Origin: Halodurantibacterium daqingensis
GTDB lineage: Bacteria; Pseudomonadota; Alphaproteobacteria; Rhodobacterales; Rhodobacteraceae
NCBI RefSeq assembly: GCF_042666235.1
Contig: NZ_JBHTFQ010000008.1
Span: forward strand, 62,001 to 126,000
Reading direction: 5' to 3'
Length of the DNA: 64,000 nt
Each line of letters starts with the position of its first letter. Position 1 is the first letter of the stretch. The notes under the pieces were generated by a model. It did not search any database, was not told the origin of the DNA, and worked only from the letters and a program-made list of their open reading frames with translations. Positions 61,351 to 64,000 of the stretch are shown here, in pieces. The position numbers and the translations under genes were made by a program.

Positions 61351-62285
61351 CCGGCGCCGATATCCGTAATCTCATTCTGTCCGCTGCCGCCCTTGGCATT
61401 TGCGCGCTGTTGCCGCTGTCCGGCTCCGGCTACTGGCTGTCCATCGGGGTGACCATCGCGATGTTCACCGTGCTTGCGACAAGCTGGGCGCTGTTTTCGG
61501 GGCCGACGCATTACATCTCGCTGGCTACGGCGGCGTTTTTCGGGGTGGGAACCTATGTCACGGGCCTGGGGTTCGAAACGCTGCCGTTCTGGTTGCTGAT
61601 CGGGATAGCGGGGGTGATTGGCGCTGTGCTTGCGGCGCTTGTCGGTCTGGCGACGCTGCGTCTGTCGGGGGTTTATTTCGTGATCTTCACCCTTGGTCTG
61701 GCCGAGCTTGTGCGGCAGGTGATCACGTGGTTCCAGAACCGGTCAGGCCAGAAGGGGCTGTATGTGCTGACCGATATCACCGAGGCAGGCATCTACTGGA
61801 TGCTGCTGTCTCTGGCGACGGCGGTATTTCTGGCCGGCTGGCTGATCGGACGCTCGCGCCTTGGCTTTGCGCTCCGGATCATCGGGGATGACGAAATCGT
61901 AGCTGTGCATTCCGGCATCAATTCGGCGCTGTCCAAGGTGCTGTTGTTCATGGTGCCGGGGTCGGTTGCGGCGATGACAGGCGCGATCCTTGCACCGCGC
62001 TATGTCTATATCGAACCGAGCCTTGCCTTCGCGCCGATGCTGTCCTTTCAGGTTGTCATCATGGCGCTGCTGGGGGGAGCGGGCCGTTTGTGGGGACCGT
62101 TGGTCGGGGTCATCCCTTTCACCCTGTTATGGGAATCGATTTCGTCCAGCTTTCCGCAGCAGACCACGCTGCTGCTGGGGATGGCCTTCCTGGTCATTGT
62201 CTACGCGCTGCCACGCGGTTTTGTGGGGCTTCTGGATGATCTGCGCGAACGGACCCACGCCAGAATGACCGAGGGCGTGGCATGA
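61347..62285 (+). CDS. livM: Liv-type ABC transporter permease (LivM)
   Basis: A 312-residue permease. GVTIAMFTVLATSWALFSGPTHYISLATAAFFGVGTYV (start) and ALLGGAGRLWGPLVGVIPF (late) are LivM hallmarks. Coupled at both ends by 4-nt overlaps with livH and livG. Confidence 0.92.
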   Translation: MTGADIRNLILSAAALGICALLPLSGSGYWLSIGVTIAMFTVLATSWALFSGPTHYISLATAAFFGVGTYVTGLGFETLPFWLLIGIAGVIGAVLAALVGLATLRLSGVYFVIFTLGLAELVRQVITWFQNRSGQKGLYVLTDITEAGIYWMLLSLATAVFLAGWLIGRSRLGFALRIIGDDEIVAVHSGINSALSKVLLFMVPGSVAAMTGAILAPRYVYIEPSLAFAPMLSFQVVIMALLGGAGRLWGPLVGVIPFTLLWESISSSFPQQTTLLLGMAFLVIVYALPRGFVGLLDDLRERTHARMTEGVA

Positions 62286-63013
62286 CCAGCACAGTTCTTT
62301 CCCTGCGCGGTGTCACCAAGCGGTTCGGCGGTCTGGTTGCCGTGAACGCGATGGATTTCGACGTGACCGAACATCAGGTCATGGGCCTGATCGGGCCGAA
62401 CGGGTCGGGAAAATCGACCACGCTCAACCTGATTTCGGGCGCTCTCAAGGTGTCGGGGGGCGAGATTTCGCTGCGCGGGTCGCCCATCACCGCCTTGCCC
62501 GCCGAACAAATCAACCGGCGCGGTATTGCGCGCACCTTCCAGCTTGTGCGCCTGCTGCCGTCTATGTCGGTGCTGGAGAACGTGGTCGCGGGGGCCGTGT
62601 TTGGCCACAGGCGGCGTTGGGGCCACGAGGCGCGCAGCCGTGCGGAAACCCTGCTGACCCGCGTAGGGATGGAGGGCAAGGGCCATCTGCGTGTGGGGCA
62701 ACTGACCTATATCGACACGAAACGGGTGGAGCTGGCCCGCGTTCTGGCCGGCGACCCCAAGCTATTGCTGTTGGATGAATGGCTGGCGGGCCTGAACCCC
62801 AGCGAATTGCAGATCGGGATTTCGCTGATCAAATCGCTGCGCGACGAGGGGCGCACGATCATCCTGGTGGAACATGTCATGGATGCGATCCGGTCGCTTT
62901 GCGATACTTGCGTGGTCATGGCCTCGGGCACGAAAATCGCCCAGGGCACGCCGCAGCAGGTGCTTTCAGATCCGGATGTGATCCGCGCTTACCTGGGGGA
63001 TGACGATGTCTAG
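62282..63013 (+). CDS. livG: Liv-type ABC transporter ATPase (LivG)
   Basis: A 243-residue ATPase. Walker A is GPNGSGKST (about residues 38-46), and the Liv-typical RRGIARTFQ follows. The ABC signature region is VGQLTYIDTKRVELARVLAG, in which the usual LSYG is replaced by LTYI. Walker B is LLLLDEWLAGL where LLLDEPxAG is normal. Both changes are noteworthy, but the frame is intact. It overlaps livF by 8 nt. Confidence 0.88.
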   Translation: MTSTVLSLRGVTKRFGGLVAVNAMDFDVTEHQVMGLIGPNGSGKSTTLNLISGALKVSGGEISLRGSPITALPAEQINRRGIARTFQLVRLLPSMSVLENVVAGAVFGHRRRWGHEARSRAETLLTRVGMEGKGHLRVGQLTYIDTKRVELARVLAGDPKLLLLDEWLAGLNPSELQIGISLIKSLRDEGRTIILVEHVMDAIRSLCDTCVVMASGTKIAQGTPQQVLSDPDVIRAYLGDDDV

Positions 63014-64000
63014 AACCGGAGGTCTTGAGGTCCGCAACCTGTCTGTCAGCTATGGCAAGCACCGCGCGTTGGAGGATGTGTCGATCACCATCCGCCCCGG
63101 CGAGATCGTGGTGATCCTTGGCGCGAACGGGGCCGGAAAGTCGACCTTGCTGAAGGCGGTCAGCGGCATCTGCGAGGGCAAGGTCACAGGCTCCGTCTTG
63201 CTGGAGAATGCGGAACTGACAGGCCTGCCCGCGAACCGCATCCTTGATCAGGGTATCGCCCTGGTGCCGGAGGGGCGCGGCGTGTTCGGTGATCTCACGG
63301 TGCGCGAGAACCTGACACTGGGCGCCTATGCCGCCCGTGCCCGCGATGATCAGGCCGCAAATCTGGCGCGCGTGCATGAGCTGTTTCCCAAGCTGATCGA
63401 GCGCCAGGGGCAGGTCGTGCGGACGATGTCCGGGGGCGAGCAGCAGATGGTCGCCATCGGGCGCGCCATGATGTCAAACCCGCAAATCCTCGCGCTGGAC
63501 GAGCCGTCACTGGGCTTGTCGCCGCTGCTGTGCAAGGAACTGTTCCAGAACCTGAGAAAGGTGCGGGACATCGGGATCGGCATCCTGCTGGTAGAGCAGA
63601 ATGCCAAGCAAAGCCTCGCGATTGCGGACCGTGGCTATCTTCTTGAAAACGCCCATATCGTGCATGAGGACAGCGCCAAAGCCTTGATCAGCGATCCTGC
63701 GGTGCAGGCGGCCTATCTGGGTGCGGCTGGCGGTGCGGCAGCCCCGCATACATATGATGCCGCACCAGAGGCCCCGGCCATGGATGCACCAGTTGCGCCG
63801 CAGGCAGGCTTTACCGTCAGGCCGCGCGCCTCGCAGACCGTGTCGGCGGATGCGGTGTTGGGCCGGTCTGTTGCCGATCTGGTGGCGCAGGCCAGCCAGC
63901 GCCAGCAGAAGGCGGTCAGCGATAAACGCAACGCCCCCGCGGCCACCAGCCTATCGGCGCAGAAAGACCGCCTTGCCGCAACGCTTGCGGATATCGAGCG
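63006..64000 (+). CDS. livF: Liv-type ABC transporter ATPase (LivF) with C-terminal extension, runs off the edge
   Basis: At least 331 residues, open at the window end. A complete LivF domain (Walker A GANGAGKST about 39-47; MSGGEQQMVAIGRAM about 141-155; Walker B ILALDEPSLGLSP about 161-173) ends near residue 240. A further 90 or more Ala/Pro-rich residues follow (DAAPEAPAMDAPVAPQ), turning into a charged helical stretch (QRQQKAVSDKRNA and LSAQKDRLAATLADI). Normal LivF is about 235 residues. The tail could be a linker to another domain outside the window. Confidence 0.88.
   Translation, partial: MSRTGGLEVRNLSVSYGKHRALEDVSITIRPGEIVVILGANGAGKSTLLKAVSGICEGKVTGSVLLENAELTGLPANRILDQGIALVPEGRGVFGDLTVRENLTLGAYAARARDDQAANLARVHELFPKLIERQGQVVRTMSGGEQQMVAIGRAMMSNPQILALDEPSLGLSPLLCKELFQNLRKVRDIGIGILLVEQNAKQSLAIADRGYLLENAHIVHEDSAKALISDPAVQAAYLGAAGGAAAPHTYDAAPEAPAMDAPVAPQAGFTVRPRASQTVSADAVLGRSVADLVAQASQRQQKAVSDKRNAPAATSLSAQKDRLAATLADIE

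Noticed and set aside
62282..63013. LivG as a pseudogene because of altered motifs
   Set aside because: The reading frame, length and Walker A are intact and both ends are coupled to neighbours, so it is kept as a gene with unusual residues.

Overview
The window looks like a chromosomal accessory/catabolic region of a high-GC alphaproteobacterium, most likely a member of the Rhodobacterales. This rests on the strongly GC-rich coding style, the density of TRAP and tripartite tricarboxylate (Ttt) transporters, the many ATGA-overlapping operons and the typical catabolic families (SDR, MmgE/PrpD, amidohydrolase, ALDH, Liv-type ABC). No rRNA, tRNA, CRISPR array or phage structural gene was recognised. 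Genus cannot be fixed from the sequence alone.

Layout. (1) 1-12.6 kb: the 3' end of an ADP-forming acyl-CoA synthetase. Next come a crotonase, an MmgE/PrpD protein and an SDR, with a LysR regulator divergent from a tightly overlapping SDR - AbrB-type permease - D-2-hydroxyacid dehydrogenase - CMD-like operon. A Ttt transporter (TctC, TctA, TctB) and a hotdog thioesterase follow. This reads as a carboxylic-acid/acyl-CoA catabolic set. (2) 12.9-20.8 kb: a pyrimidine-acid cluster. An XRE regulator precedes TRAP DctP-DctQ-DctM, then PyrK, a class 1B dihydroorotate dehydrogenase, an N-carbamoyl-amino-acid hydrolase-type enzyme, PyrE and a small unknown protein. Nearly all are joined by 4-nt overlaps. 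I propose that it takes up orotate (or dihydroorotate) and either salvages it to OMP or degrades it via N-carbamoyl-aspartate to aspartate. This is the most novel system in the window. (3) 21-32.4 kb: an AlkD-like HEAT-repeat protein, IS110 and IS5 remnants, a Rieske ferredoxin with two amidohydrolases and a second Ttt transporter (TctA-TctB fusion plus TctC), a GFA protein, and a hipBA toxin-antitoxin pair with repeated operator-like sites.

(4) 32.4-52.7 kb: a large pectin/hexuronate island. It holds GH105 and GH28 hydrolases, a sugar ABC importer whose ATPase gene is broken by an 11-bp tandem duplication, an AraC regulator, uxuA-kdgK, and a long opposing operon. That operon runs uxaC, TRAP DctP-DctQ-DctM, kdgF-like cupin, kduI, kduD, an UxuB/UxaB-type reductase and uxaA, with a divergent GntR/FCD regulator. 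Together these convert oligogalacturonides and hexuronates to 2-keto-3-deoxy-6-phosphogluconate. A heptanucleotide microsatellite abutting a run of 97 N lies inside this island (40.33-40.53 kb). (5) 52.7-56.6 kb: a graveyard of remnants (a decayed TRAP dctM, an antitoxin-like fragment, an inactivated IS3-family element, a tyrosine-recombinase fragment) around two intact small genes (RHH protein, DJ-1/PfpI protein). (6) 56.6-64 kb: an AraC regulator divergent from an aldehyde dehydrogenase and a complete Liv-type ABC transporter. Its last ATPase (LivF) carries a long C-terminal tail and runs off the right edge.

Start sites were chosen by ribosome-binding site and overlap with the upstream gene. 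Substrates of transporters and of broad enzyme families are inferences from context.
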